Of a DNA stretch of 38,836 nt, positions 1 to 8,895 are shown in pieces. The stretch's first letter is position 1. Each line of letters begins with the position of its first letter. This stretch comes from Oscillospiraceae bacterium. Its GTDB lineage: Bacteria; Bacillota; Clostridia; Oscillospirales; CAG-272. The DNA lies in contig SVSN01000005.1 in NCBI GenBank assembly GCA_015064285.1, forward strand, positions 46,780-85,615. Direction: 5' to 3'. The notes beneath the pieces are model-generated. The model did not search any database. It was not told the origin of the DNA and saw only the letters and a list, made by a program, of their open reading frames with translations. The translations under genes were made by a program, and so were the position numbers.

Positions 1-26
1 CAACAGGAATTTGTTGAAATACACAA

Positions 27-53
27 AACAGCTCCGCATAGCGCAGAACTGTT
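27..53 (-). terminator. Rho-independent terminator of the uvrA operon
   Basis: Read on the minus strand, this is an 11-bp stem (AACAGTTCTGC with GCGGAGCTGTT, two G-U wobbles) with a 5-base loop, followed by the T-rich tail TTTTGTGTATTT. It begins 12 bases after the uvrA stop codon, so uvrA is the last gene of its transcript. Confidence 0.75.
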
Positions 54-65
54 TGCAGATTATCT

Positions 66-2924
66 TTATTTGCTGTCCTCCCAGGGTTCCATCCCCAGCT
101 TTTCCCGGAGATAACGGCCCGTCCAGGAGTGTCGGCAGCAGGCCACTTCTTCCGGTGTGCCTTCCGCAATGACCGTGCCGCCCCGGTCGCCCCCTTCCGG
201 CCCCATGTCAATGATGTGGTCGGCGGTCTTGATGACGTCCAGGTTGTGCTCGATCACCACGATGGAGTTGCCCTGTTCCACCAGCCGTTCCAGTACCACG
301 ATCAGCTTTTCCACGTCGGCGGAATGCAGACCGGTGGTGGGTTCGTCCAGAATGTAGATGGTTCGTCCGGTCTGCCGCTTGGACAGCTCGGTAGCCAGCT
401 TGACCCGCTGTGCTTCCCCGCCGGACAGTGTGGTGGAGGACTGACCGATCTTGATATACCCCAGTCCCACATCGCAGAGCAGCTGCAGACGGGAAGCAAT
501 CCGGGGAATTTCCGAGAAGAAAACCACCCCTTCTTCCGCCGTCATATCCAGCACATCGGCAATGCTTTTGTCCTTGTACCTGACTTCCAGCGTTTCCCGG
601 TTGTACCGCTTGCCTTTGCAGACATCACAGTTCACATACACGTCCGCCAGAAAATGCATTTCGATTTTCTTGACACCGTCCCCTTCACAGGCTTCACAAC
701 GGCCGCCCTTTACATTGAAGGAGAACCGTCCCGGGCCGAAACCGCGGAGTTTGGCACCCGGCGTTTTGGCAAACAGATCCCGGATGTCGTTGAACAGTCC
801 TGTGTACGTGGCGGGATTGGAACGGGGCGTTCTGCCGATGGGGCTCTGGTCGATGGCAATGATCTTGTCCAGATGCTCTTCGCCGTCGATGCGGGTATGC
901 TCGCCCGGATAGGTGATTGCCCGGTTCAGGTCATGGGCCAGCCGCTGATACAGAATGGAGTTGATCAGGGAAGATTTGCCCGAACCGGAGACCCCGGTTA
1001 CGCAGACAAAACAGCCCAGCGGAATGGTCACATCAATATTTTTCAGGTTGTGTTCTCTGGCCCCCACAATGGTCAGCGTTTTGCCGTTGCCTGCCCGACG
1101 GACAGCAGGAACCGGAATGCTCCGTCTGCCGGAGAGATAGGCGCCGGTGAGAGAGTCCGGATTGTCCGCCACTTCCGCAGGGGTTCCGCAGGCGATGATC
1201 TGTCCGCCGTGGATGCCCGCCCCCGGCCCGATGTCGATCAGGTAGTCGGCGGAGAGCATGGTTTCTTCGTCATGCTCCACCACAATCACGGAGTTGCCCT
1301 GATCCCGGAGCATTTTCAGTGTGGCGATCAGCTTGGTGTTGTCTCTCTGGTGCAGACCGATGGAAGGTTCGTCCAGAATGTACAGCACCCCCGCAAGGGA
1401 AGAACCGATCTGGGTGGCCAGCCGGATCCGCTGTGCTTCACCGCCGGAAAGAGTACCCGCCTGCCGGGAAAGGGTAAGATATTCCAGTCCCACGCTGGCT
1501 AAGAAAGACAGACGGCTCCTCAGCTCTTTCAGAATTTCCCGGGCAATGGTCATTTCGGTTTCCGAGAAGGTCAGGGAGCTGACAAATGCCAGCGCTTCCG
1601 TTACGGAAAGGGAACACAGCTCATGGATATTCTTGCCGCCGATGGTCACGGAAGTGGCTTCCCTGTTCAGACGTGCGCCGTGACAGTGGGGACACTCTGT
1701 ATCGGTGAGAAACTGTTCGTAGTATTCGTGGTTGAAAGCCCCCGGCTGTGCCCGGTCGGAAACCATTTTCACAAGCCCTTCAAACCGCATGGTCTGCTGC
1801 TGTACCCGGTCTCCGAATACCCGGATCGCCGTAACCGGTTCCGGATATCCGTAGAGCAGTGCATCGAATGCTGCCTGCGGATAGTCTTTCACCGGAGTGG
1901 AGAGATCCACGCCGTAATGCTTCAGGACTTCATAGATCACCGGGCCGTTCCAGCTGTCCTCCGTCAGGGTTTTGAAGCCGTTGACGCAGATGGCGCCGGA
2001 ATCCAGGGAAAGGCTGTGGTCTCCGAGGATCTTGTCGGGAGAAACGGAACGCAGCACCCCCAGTCCCGCACATTCCGGACAGGCGCCGAAGGGGTTGTTG
2101 AAGGAGAACATACGCGGTTCCAGCTCCCCGAAGGAAATACCGTGCTCCACGCAGGCGTAATTGGTGGAAAACTCGACCACTTCGGCGTCTTCCTCTTTCT
2201 TATCCCGTTCCGCCAGCACCACATTCACAAATCCGTCGGATTCCCGCAGTGCCGTTTCCACAGAGTCGGAAATGCGTCCCCGGATGTCGCCCCGGATGAT
2301 GATACGGTCGATGACCAGCTCAATGTTATGCTTTTTGTTTTTGTCCAGTTCGATTTCTTCCGACAGATCGTAGACGATTCCGTCCACCCGGACCCGGACA
2401 AAACCGTTCTTGCGGGCATCGGCGAATACCTTTTCGTGACGTCCCTTTTTCCCTCTGACGACGGGGGAAGCGATGATCAGCCGCTGTCCTTCCGGGTACT
2501 CCAGAATCTTGTCAATGATGGTGTCCGTGGTGGTCTGACGGATTTCCCTGCCGCATACGGGACAGTGGGGTACCCCCAGCCGGGCGTAGAACAGACGCAG
2601 ATAGTCGTAGATCTCCGTAACGGTTCCCACAGTGGAGCGGGGGTTTTTGGAGGTGGTCTTCTGGTCAATGGAAATGGAGGGGGAGAGCCCTTCGATGGAG
2701 TCCACATCCGGCTTGTCCAGCTGACCGAGGAACATTCTGGCGTAGGAGGACAGGGATTCCACGAAACGCCGGTGGCCTTCCGCATGGAGGGTGTCAAAGG
2801 CCAGGGAGGATTTCCCGGAGCCGGAAAGCCCGGTCATGACCACCAGCTTGTCGCGGGGAATGGTCAGGTCGATGTTTTTCAGGTTGTTCATCCGCGCGCC
2901 GCGGATCACGATATTTTCAGGCAT
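66..2924 (-). CDS. uvrA: Excinuclease ABC subunit UvrA
   Basis: This is the damage-recognition ATPase of nucleotide-excision repair; it acts as a dimer in the cytoplasm and loads UvrB at distorted DNA. The 952-residue length is normal for UvrA. The sequence shows two ABC modules: a first Walker A GLSGSGKS at residues 32-39, a second GVSGSGKS in the C-terminal half, and two LSGGEAQR signatures. Zinc-finger cysteine pairs (CPVC, CPEC, CPHC and CEAC...CDVC) are all present. The ATG start has AAAGGA about 9 bases upstream. It lies 24 bases after the helicase gene and is the last gene of a four-gene operon, rather than sitting next to uvrB as is usual in Bacillota. No damage to the frame is seen. 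Confidence 0.98.
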   Translation of the reverse strand: MPENIVIRGARMNNLKNIDLTIPRDKLVVMTGLSGSGKSSLAFDTLHAEGHRRFVESLSSYARMFLGQLDKPDVDSIEGLSPSISIDQKTTSKNPRSTVGTVTEIYDYLRLFYARLGVPHCPVCGREIRQTTTDTIIDKILEYPEGQRLIIASPVVRGKKGRHEKVFADARKNGFVRVRVDGIVYDLSEEIELDKNKKHNIELVIDRIIIRGDIRGRISDSVETALRESDGFVNVVLAERDKKEEDAEVVEFSTNYACVEHGISFGELEPRMFSFNNPFGACPECAGLGVLRSVSPDKILGDHSLSLDSGAICVNGFKTLTEDSWNGPVIYEVLKHYGVDLSTPVKDYPQAAFDALLYGYPEPVTAIRVFGDRVQQQTMRFEGLVKMVSDRAQPGAFNHEYYEQFLTDTECPHCHGARLNREATSVTIGGKNIHELCSLSVTEALAFVSSLTFSETEMTIAREILKELRSRLSFLASVGLEYLTLSRQAGTLSGGEAQRIRLATQIGSSLAGVLYILDEPSIGLHQRDNTKLIATLKMLRDQGNSVIVVEHDEETMLSADYLIDIGPGAGIHGGQIIACGTPAEVADNPDSLTGAYLSGRRSIPVPAVRRAGNGKTLTIVGAREHNLKNIDVTIPLGCFVCVTGVSGSGKSSLINSILYQRLAHDLNRAITYPGEHTRIDGEEHLDKIIAIDQSPIGRTPRSNPATYTGLFNDIRDLFAKTPGAKLRGFGPGRFSFNVKGGRCEACEGDGVKKIEMHFLADVYVNCDVCKGKRYNRETLEVRYKDKSIADVLDMTAEEGVVFFSEIPRIASRLQLLCDVGLGYIKIGQSSTTLSGGEAQRVKLATELSKRQTGRTIYILDEPTTGLHSADVEKLIVVLERLVEQGNSIVVIEHNLDVIKTADHIIDMGPEGGDRGGTVIAEGTPEEVACCRHSWTGRYLREKLGMEPWEDSK

Positions 2925-2948
2925 TTGGTTGTCCTTTCATAACCGCAC

Positions 2949-5306
2949 TCAGTCTTCAAATCCCGGCGGTGTGGGAAGCTTGTCTGCCGTGTCCCCGTGC
3001 GCCTGCAGATACGCATCGCCGTAGGTGCGGCTGTTTGTGAACTGCGAGGGCGTCATCACATCGGTGTCGAAAGCGGACGGCATGTGTTTTTCCGACGCAA
3101 TCTGCCGGAGCCGGGGCACAAACTCGTCGCTGCGGAGCTTGTCGTCCCGGTAGGCTTTCCGCAGCAGGACAGAGGGAATGAACTCGTCGTATTTTTCATA
3201 GACCGGCGCTTCGTTTTCCCCGATCAGGGCAGCCAGATCCACCCCTTCTCTGTCCGCTTTGGCAGAGAGATCCCGGATCAGCGCATCCCCTGTGCCCCCT
3301 TCCAGCTTGAAGGTCATGTAGTAGCAGCCTTCGAATTCCAGACCTGTCAGGCGGAATTTCCCGGCGTTCTGTTTCAGATACCGGCGGAGGGTACGGAAGG
3401 AACGGGTACCCAGCCAGGGGAACAGCGCCCAGGTGGATCCGCCCAGACAGAGGATGGAATGCTCGGTCAGCCCCGTGTTTCTGGCGATATTCCGTGCCAC
3501 CCGGAGCCGGCGCAGGGCACCTTCCTTCAGATAGGGATATTCCGTGTCTTCTCTGAGCACCTGACGCATCCGTTCCAGAATCTTCGTGTGCACCTCACCG
3601 TAATCCCCGGGCCAGGCCACTTCCATCTTGCCCCGCACAGGTTTTACATAGATCAGGTGCCGGGGCAGATCCAGTTCTTCCACTTCCCAGACCCGTCCGG
3701 CCAGGGCAAAGCGATCCCCCACCGGCGGCGGAGAATTCAGCACCCCGATCTCATCGGATTCGCAGCGGACGGTATAGTCGTCGTTGTCCTTGAAGACGGC
3801 GTAGAACTTGAAGGAATTCACCAGCCGCTCGCCCTTCAGACCCAGGATCAGCTCTTTTTCTTCTGTCATTTCCAGCCAGTCGTTCCGGATCATGGAGAGC
3901 ATCAGGGTTTTGTAATCTTCCTTTTCGATATACTGGAAAGGCGGCAGAGTCAGTACCCGTTCTGCCAGATGGGCAGGGGAGAGTGCTCCGGCAGCCGCCA
4001 GAACGGACAAAGTCTGCTGGAAGAGCAGGCTCAGGGGCTGTTTCCGGATGTTCGGCGGCTCGATGAACCGTTCTTCGATATACAGCTGCACCACCGCGAT
4101 GGCCTTCAGCAGTTCCCAGGGGATCAGCTGGGGCAAGGGCGTGTTGGGCAGCGGATTTTCTTCCCGGAAGACCATCATCATCTCCGGCGGGTCTCCCCGT
4201 CTGCCGGACCGGCCCAGTCTCTGCAGGAAAGAGGAAACGGTGTTTGGCGAGCCCTGCTGGATCACCCGTTCCAAGCGGCCGATGTCAATGCCCAGTTCCA
4301 TGGTGACGGTGGCACAGACCACAGCCTGCACATCGTCGTCTTTCATTTTCAGTTCCGCGTCTTCCCGGATGGAAGCGGAAAGAAAACCGTGATGGATCAG
4401 AAATACGTCCGGTTCTCCCCGGTATTCGGCGATCTGCCGCAGGGTGGCGGTGATGTATTCCGTCTCTTCCCGGGAGTTGGAGAACACGATAGCTTTCCGG
4501 TCGTGGGTACAGTCGTAGATGTATTCATACCCCGGATCCAGTGAAATGGTGTCATTTCCGTGGGTCTCGGCGGTGGGCGTTTCGGCAACGTCCTTTTCCA
4601 CAATATAGAAATGTTCCATCCCCAGCCGCCAGCGGATCTTTGCCGGGGTGATTTCCGGCACCACCGTATCTCTGCCGCTGGAAGCACCCAGCCAGCCGGC
4701 TGCTCTGTCCATGTCTCCGATGGTGGCGGAAAGACCGATCCGGCGGGGAGACACACCGGTCCGTTCCCGCAGTCTTGCCAGCTGGCAGAGGATCTGGTTG
4801 CCCCGGTCGGTTCCGGTCAGGGTATGGATCTCGTCGATGATCACATAGCGCAGATCCCCGAAAATCCGGATCAGGTCGGAGTTCCGGTGGATCAGCATGC
4901 CTTCCAGGGATTCCGGCGTGATCTGCAGAATTCCCTGAGGGACTTTCATGACTTTGTTTTTATGGGAGGCCGCCACATCTCCGTGCCAGTGATACACCGG
5001 GATCCCTGTCTGGTCGCACAGCTCGGAAATTCTGCCGAACTGGTCGTTGATCAGGGATTTCAGCGGGGCAATGTAGATAGCGCCCACGGAGTTCGGCATA
5101 TCGTCGTAAAACTGGGACAGGATAGGGAAAAAGGCCGCTTCCGTCTTACCGGAGGCGGTCTGGGAGGGCAGCAGCAGATTGTTCTCTGTGTTGAAAATCA
5201 CATCCGCAGCCGCCACCTGGATTTCATTCAGATGATCCCAGCCGCGGCTGTAGATAAATTCCCGGATAAACGGGGAGTAAGCGTCAAATACATTCATGTC
5301 AGACAC
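2949..5306 (-). CDS. DEIH-box superfamily II helicase, Lhr/BrxHI-like
   Basis: This is a predicted ATP-dependent nucleic-acid translocase of 785 residues. Motifs seen in order are Q-T-A-S-G-K-T (Walker A, residues 49-55), PLKSL (Ib region, about 81), DEIH (158-161), SAT (193-195), an IVFSNSR segment (about 273) and [10 protein letters not shown] (motif VI, 362-371). The C-terminal about 400 residues follow the Lhr/BrxHI pattern with no recognisable nuclease motif. The GTG start at 5306 has a weak GAGAGA site; an ATG three codons later is possible. It follows the ATPase gene by 8 bases. BrxHI-type helicases are known next to BrxD ATPases in type 2 BREX, but no PglX, PglZ or methylase is present, so this is the TerB-associated version. 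Substrate and direction are unknown. Confidence 0.9.
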   Translation of the reverse strand: MSDMNVFDAYSPFIREFIYSRGWDHLNEIQVAAADVIFNTENNLLLPSQTASGKTEAAFFPILSQFYDDMPNSVGAIYIAPLKSLINDQFGRISELCDQTGIPVYHWHGDVAASHKNKVMKVPQGILQITPESLEGMLIHRNSDLIRIFGDLRYVIIDEIHTLTGTDRGNQILCQLARLRERTGVSPRRIGLSATIGDMDRAAGWLGASSGRDTVVPEITPAKIRWRLGMEHFYIVEKDVAETPTAETHGNDTISLDPGYEYIYDCTHDRKAIVFSNSREETEYITATLRQIAEYRGEPDVFLIHHGFLSASIREDAELKMKDDDVQAVVCATVTMELGIDIGRLERVIQQGSPNTVSSFLQRLGRSGRRGDPPEMMMVFREENPLPNTPLPQLIPWELLKAIAVVQLYIEERFIEPPNIRKQPLSLLFQQTLSVLAAAGALSPAHLAERVLTLPPFQYIEKEDYKTLMLSMIRNDWLEMTEEKELILGLKGERLVNSFKFYAVFKDNDDYTVRCESDEIGVLNSPPPVGDRFALAGRVWEVEELDLPRHLIYVKPVRGKMEVAWPGDYGEVHTKILERMRQVLREDTEYPYLKEGALRRLRVARNIARNTGLTEHSILCLGGSTWALFPWLGTRSFRTLRRYLKQNAGKFRLTGLEFEGCYYMTFKLEGGTGDALIRDLSAKADREGVDLAALIGENEAPVYEKYDEFIPSVLLRKAYRDDKLRSDEFVPRLRQIASEKHMPSAFDTDVMTPSQFTNSRTYGDAYLQAHGDTADKLPTPPGFED

Positions 5307-5314
5307 ACATTCTC

Positions 5315-6697
5315 TCAGAATTCCAGATCGTCTATGGTTATTTTGGCGGCGGAAGCAGAAGGTGCATCTCCGGCAGGCGTATCCGCGGGGGCATCGTCCG
5401 TATTGGCGGGGGCGGCTGCGGTATACTTCATGGTGCCGGTGATGTCTTCAAAGGTCTTGTCCGGATTGGCCAGCAGCAGATCCAGCAGGGTTACATAGTC
5501 CCGGATGATCTCACGGGGTGTCACCATGGTGTCGGCGCCGGCACGGGACAGGGAATCGGTAAGAAACGCCTGCATCTGTGCTCCGGTGATGGCCGGCTGG
5601 TATTTGTGATATTCTCCGTGGAGAGAGGTAAGCCGCATGACCAGCGCCAGCAGTTCACTGTCGGACAGCCGCTTCAGCCGCAGCACGGGAGAGAGCAGGC
5701 TCCGCAGACCTTCCGCACCGAACCGTCCGTCGGAAAGGCGGCTGCGCAGGGCTTCATAGCTGAACAGACCCCGGCGGGTGTCCTCCAGAAACTGGGGTGT
5801 GCCGCCGAACACGATCATCAGACCGGGCGCCCGTCCCTGCATGGTGTCGTTGAACATGGCCAGGATTTTTTCGTAGTTGTTTTCCCGGGAGAGCCGGTTG
5901 GAGATCTTGTACAGATTCACACATTCGTCAATGCAGACGCACAGTCCCCGATACCCTACAAGCCGGGCAAAAGCGGTGATCAGTTTCAGATGGTCGTACC
6001 AGTTGTCGTCATCGATGATGGAGAGGGATCTGATCCCCACGGCGGCACGGGCTTCCGTGCGGGTGTTGTATTCCCCCCGGAACCAGCGCAGACAGGCGGA
6101 CATTTTTCCTTCGTCCTCACAGCGGTAGGCATTGTAATACTCCCGCATAACGGTGGCAAAGTCAAATCCGCCCACGTCGGCTTCCAGGGCACGGACCGTC
6201 CGCATGATCTCCTTGCCGAAAGCGGCATCGTATGCGGGGGAATCCACTTCCATGCCGGCGTCCGCAAGGGTGTCCCGGATCTGGCTGAACCACCGGCTGA
6301 TGATCACCGGCAGCGCACCGCCGTCCGGCTGGGTCTTGCAGGCCAGATTCTTTACCAGTTCCCGGTAGGTGGCCAGTCCCGCACCGCCGCTGGCAGACAG
6401 TTTCCGTTCGGGAGAAAGGTCGCAGTCCGCAGTGAGAAAACCCTTGTCCATGGCGAATCCGCGGGTCAGCTGGATCAGAAAACTCTTCCCGGAACCGTAC
6501 CGGCCGATGATGAATTTACAGCTGCCCTCACCGTCCGCCACACGTTCCAGCGCACCTGTCAGGGCTTCGATCTCGTCCAGACGACCGATGGCAATGTACG
6601 GCGCACCGGAACGGGGAACCACCCCGGCAGACAAGGCGGAAAGAAGGGTCCCGAGGATCCGTCTGGGTACTTTTTTTACGTTTACGCTCTGCTCCAC
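5315..6697 (-). CDS. BrxD-like P-loop ATPase (DUF2791-type)
   Basis: The product is a 460-residue AAA-like ATPase, predicted to act with the adjacent helicase. Walker A is GRYGSGKS (65-72), Walker B is CVCIDE with Asp257-Glu258, and a sensor-like segment MIVFGGTPQF follows near 294-303. The IIGRYGSGKS and FGGTPQFLED signatures are characteristic of the BrxC/BrxD ATP-binding family. The C-terminal about 60 residues are Ala/Pro/Thr-rich and probably a flexible tail. The start is GTG at 6697 with GGGAGGA 10 bases upstream; the first 16 bases overlap the end of the TerB gene, which suggests translational coupling. In BREX the relative BrxD is paired with BrxHI; its biochemical role here is inference. 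Confidence 0.88.
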   Translation of the reverse strand: MEQSVNVKKVPRRILGTLLSALSAGVVPRSGAPYIAIGRLDEIEALTGALERVADGEGSCKFIIGRYGSGKSFLIQLTRGFAMDKGFLTADCDLSPERKLSASGGAGLATYRELVKNLACKTQPDGGALPVIISRWFSQIRDTLADAGMEVDSPAYDAAFGKEIMRTVRALEADVGGFDFATVMREYYNAYRCEDEGKMSACLRWFRGEYNTRTEARAAVGIRSLSIIDDDNWYDHLKLITAFARLVGYRGLCVCIDECVNLYKISNRLSRENNYEKILAMFNDTMQGRAPGLMIVFGGTPQFLEDTRRGLFSYEALRSRLSDGRFGAEGLRSLLSPVLRLKRLSDSELLALVMRLTSLHGEYHKYQPAITGAQMQAFLTDSLSRAGADTMVTPREIIRDYVTLLDLLLANPDKTFEDITGTMKYTAAAPANTDDAPADTPAGDAPSASAAKITIDDLEF

Positions 6698-8709
6698 GAT
6701 TCTGCGTCCTCCCTGTAGTCTTCAATCAGCTGATACCGGTTTCCATCCGCTTCGATGAGGATATCTCCCACCAGTTCCAGGAAAATTTCGTTGATCTGTT
6801 CGGCCATCCGTCCCGGGAAAAGCCCGTGATCCCGGCAGAAGGCGGAATATTGTCCCTCCAGCATGGCAGAGACCGCTTCCTTTTCCAGAGAATGGCGTTC
6901 TCCGGCAGGCAGGGTGGTCACTTCCGCAAAGGGATCTTCTTGATGATCCTGTGTAGTATCGACATGCTCCACAGTGTTTTTGGCGTCTTCCGTCCGGTTT
7001 TCTGAAAGATCCGTCACCGCCGCTGCGGTATGGGCCTGTTCCGGCAGAGCCTCTTCCCGGATTTCCGTGTTTTCCGTAAGAGCGTCGGAATCCAGCGCAC
7101 CTGCCACCGGAGCAGTTTCTTCGTCCGGCACATAGGGCAGCTCTTCCGCTGCATAGGCAGGACTGTTTTCCGCTTCCTCACCGGTGAGACGGCTGGTGTT
7201 GACCCAGGAATCCGCTTCGATCCGGTGTGCCGCGGAGAAATCAAAGCCGGTGGTCTCCGCTTCGTACAGCTTCAGATAGGCCTCTTCTTCCGCATCCGTT
7301 TTCTTCTTCACGGGCATCTCGTCCGGCCCGAAGCAGGCATCCACCAGGGCTTTGTCTTCGGCGCTGATTTCGCTGGCATTGAGCTTGGATTTGATCTTCA
7401 GCCGGTACCGCAGCTTGTTTTCCGCGTATTTGACGATCCCGGTGACAAAACGTCTGGTGTCGGGGGAACGGATGCAGGAGTTGAATGCCACGTCGATCCG
7501 GCGTTTGCCTTCGGTCTGGATGATAGCGCCGCAGAAAGAATCTCTGGTCAGCCGATACGTCCGGTCCAGTGCGAACATGCCCCGGTTGTCGGCATAAGCG
7601 GCTTCCAGTACCACGGTCAGTGCTTCCAGAATGCACCTGTCATATTGTTCCCGGTTTCCGCCGGTATAATAACGGCTTTTTTTATAATCGTAATCCGAAT
7701 AGGTTTCCAGTAGTACCCCTGCCAGCAGCGACAGAGCCCGTCCGGACAACCGGCCTCCGGGGGGACACATATTGTCCAGATAGAACTCCTTGAACTGGGC
7801 GCGCCGTACAATCTCCGCCAGAAAAGGCTCGATGGAACCGGGCAGCGGAACGTCATGGATCAGGGCATAATCCGGCACCCATTCGCACAGATAGGTGTCC
7901 AGCTTCTGGTAACTCCGGCGGTAATGGGCCCACAGCCGGCAGAGCTGTTCCATCCCTTCTGCGGGAGGAATGCACTCCGGCAGGTTGATGATCTCGAAAA
8001 TGTACAATAATATATAAGGAAAATCCGCTTCCAGAAATACGCCTGCTCTGGCGTTGTCCCGGAACCAGAGATAGAAAGCAAGCTGTCTGCTGTCCATCTG
8101 GGCGTACTGGGGAACAAAGGAGGCGTAAGGTACCGGCTCGCTGGGGGTACCCTGCTTGCTGTGGCTGATGGCAGCGTCTCTGGCGAACCCGGCATAGAAC
8201 GAGAAATCGTTGATCCAGCGGCGTACCGTAACCTGACGGATCAGCCAGCCGCTGCCCTCCCGTTCCGACACAACCTCTCCTGCGGAAGACCGTTTCGGCG
8301 GCGCGTCGATATCCCGGAACGTCTGAAAGGCATCTTTTTTGTCTTCTTCCCCGAAACCGAAGGTGCTGCCGTTTTCCTGTGCCTGCATCCGGCTCTGGAA
8401 CCCTCTGGACGTGGAATAGGTGGATGTTCTGTAGGTGCGGTCGGCAGGACGGACAGGCCGGGAGGAGGCAGGAGCCTTTGCAGGATCTCGGGGGGGGATT
8501 GCCTCCGTTTTCGGCGTGGCGTCGTCCTCCACAGACAGGGGAATGGTGTCCGTGGTGCGGCCGTCATAGGTGGGCGGACTGTAGGTTCTTTTGTGGATGG
8601 GCGGAAGATTCCAGAAATCCTCTTCCGGATCATGGGGGCTGGCAGAGGTATCCCGGGGGAGCGTTTCCGACTGATCCGGTTTCCCGTTCCGACGATCAAA
8701 ATCCTGCAT
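6682..8709 (-). CDS. TerB_N/TerB_C domain protein
   Basis: The first gene of the SOS-like operon encodes 675 residues. An N-terminal about 135-residue Pro/Thr/Arg-rich region looks disordered. It is followed by a TerB_N-type domain with the family pattern FVPQYAQMDSRQLAFYLWFR (about residues 200-220), then a helical middle. An acidic, low-complexity linker precedes a C-terminal TerB_C-like end with the RMAEQINEIFLELVGD segment (about 630). TerB-family domains were described in tellurite-resistance and related stress systems, and TerB_N/TerB_C proteins are known to be encoded beside helicase and ATPase genes in predicted DNA-processing or anti-phage modules. I chose the ATG at 8709 (GAGGTGG six bases upstream). 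The in-frame ATG at 8730 lies inside the putative LexA site and only about 9 bases after the predicted start of transcription. Molecular function is unknown. Confidence 0.85.
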   Translation of the reverse strand: MQDFDRRNGKPDQSETLPRDTSASPHDPEEDFWNLPPIHKRTYSPPTYDGRTTDTIPLSVEDDATPKTEAIPPRDPAKAPASSRPVRPADRTYRTSTYSTSRGFQSRMQAQENGSTFGFGEEDKKDAFQTFRDIDAPPKRSSAGEVVSEREGSGWLIRQVTVRRWINDFSFYAGFARDAAISHSKQGTPSEPVPYASFVPQYAQMDSRQLAFYLWFRDNARAGVFLEADFPYILLYIFEIINLPECIPPAEGMEQLCRLWAHYRRSYQKLDTYLCEWVPDYALIHDVPLPGSIEPFLAEIVRRAQFKEFYLDNMCPPGGRLSGRALSLLAGVLLETYSDYDYKKSRYYTGGNREQYDRCILEALTVVLEAAYADNRGMFALDRTYRLTRDSFCGAIIQTEGKRRIDVAFNSCIRSPDTRRFVTGIVKYAENKLRYRLKIKSKLNASEISAEDKALVDACFGPDEMPVKKKTDAEEEAYLKLYEAETTGFDFSAAHRIEADSWVNTSRLTGEEAENSPAYAAEELPYVPDEETAPVAGALDSDALTENTEIREEALPEQAHTAAAVTDLSENRTEDAKNTVEHVDTTQDHQEDPFAEVTTLPAGERHSLEKEAVSAMLEGQYSAFCRDHGLFPGRMAEQINEIFLELVGDILIEADGNRYQLIEDYREDAESWSRA

Positions 8710-8723
8710 TCGTACCACCTCGT

Positions 8724-8737
8724 TAAACATTCGTTCG
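8724..8737 (-). promoter_or_regulatory. Putative LexA/DinR (SOS) operator
   Basis: The minus strand reads CGAACGAATGTTTA. Against the Bacillus subtilis LexA consensus CGAACRNRYGTTYC it matches 13 of 14 positions, failing only at the last base. It sits 8 bases past the -10 hexamer, at about +2 to +15 of the predicted transcript, a position suited to repression. uvrA, a classical SOS gene, is in the operon downstream. Binding is inferred, not shown. Confidence 0.7.
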
Positions 8738-8745
8738 TATCCTTC

Positions 8746-8774
8746 ATTATACCATAGATACTATTTACTGTCAA
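8746..8774 (-). promoter_or_regulatory. Consensus sigma-A promoter of the TerB-ATPase-helicase-uvrA operon
   Basis: On the minus strand TTGACA (8774-8769), 17 bases, then TATAAT (8751-8746), with an extended -10 TGG just upstream. This is a perfect match to the housekeeping consensus, so strong expression would be expected unless repressed; the adjacent LexA-like site would explain how it is held down. Confidence 0.9.
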
Positions 8775-8830
8775 TGTGTTTTGATTAAAAAATTCTAATC
8801 TGAAAACAAGGAACAAATGTCCTGCAGGCA

Positions 8831-8859
8831 TTGCAATTCCCGGGGAAGAATGGTATAAT
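8831..8859 (+). promoter_or_regulatory. Sigma-A promoter of the membrane protein-RHH-yifB operon
   Basis: TTGCAA (8831-8836), 17 bases, TATAAT (8854-8859), with TGG before the -10. It diverges from the SOS-like promoter; the two -35 elements are 56 bases apart. The predicted transcript starts near 8866, after the in-frame codon at 8860, which supports the downstream start of the first gene. Confidence 0.85.
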
Positions 8860-8895
8860 ATGGATGTAAATACCAAGGAATCCGGAGGATATCCC

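Noticed and set aside
129-2942. Long open frames on the plus strand opposite uvrA (457 and 439 codons)
   Set aside because: They mirror the uvrA coding frame, have no ribosome sites and no recognisable domains; they come from codon bias in the real gene.
2949-8709. Complete BREX system
   Set aside because: Only BrxD-like and BrxHI-like proteins are present; PglX, PglZ, PglW and a methylase are missing and uvrA and a TerB protein flank them.
8860-8895. Upstream start codon at 8860 for the membrane protein
   Set aside because: It overlaps the predicted -10 element and lies before the expected transcript start; the ATG at 8896 has a strong ribosome site.
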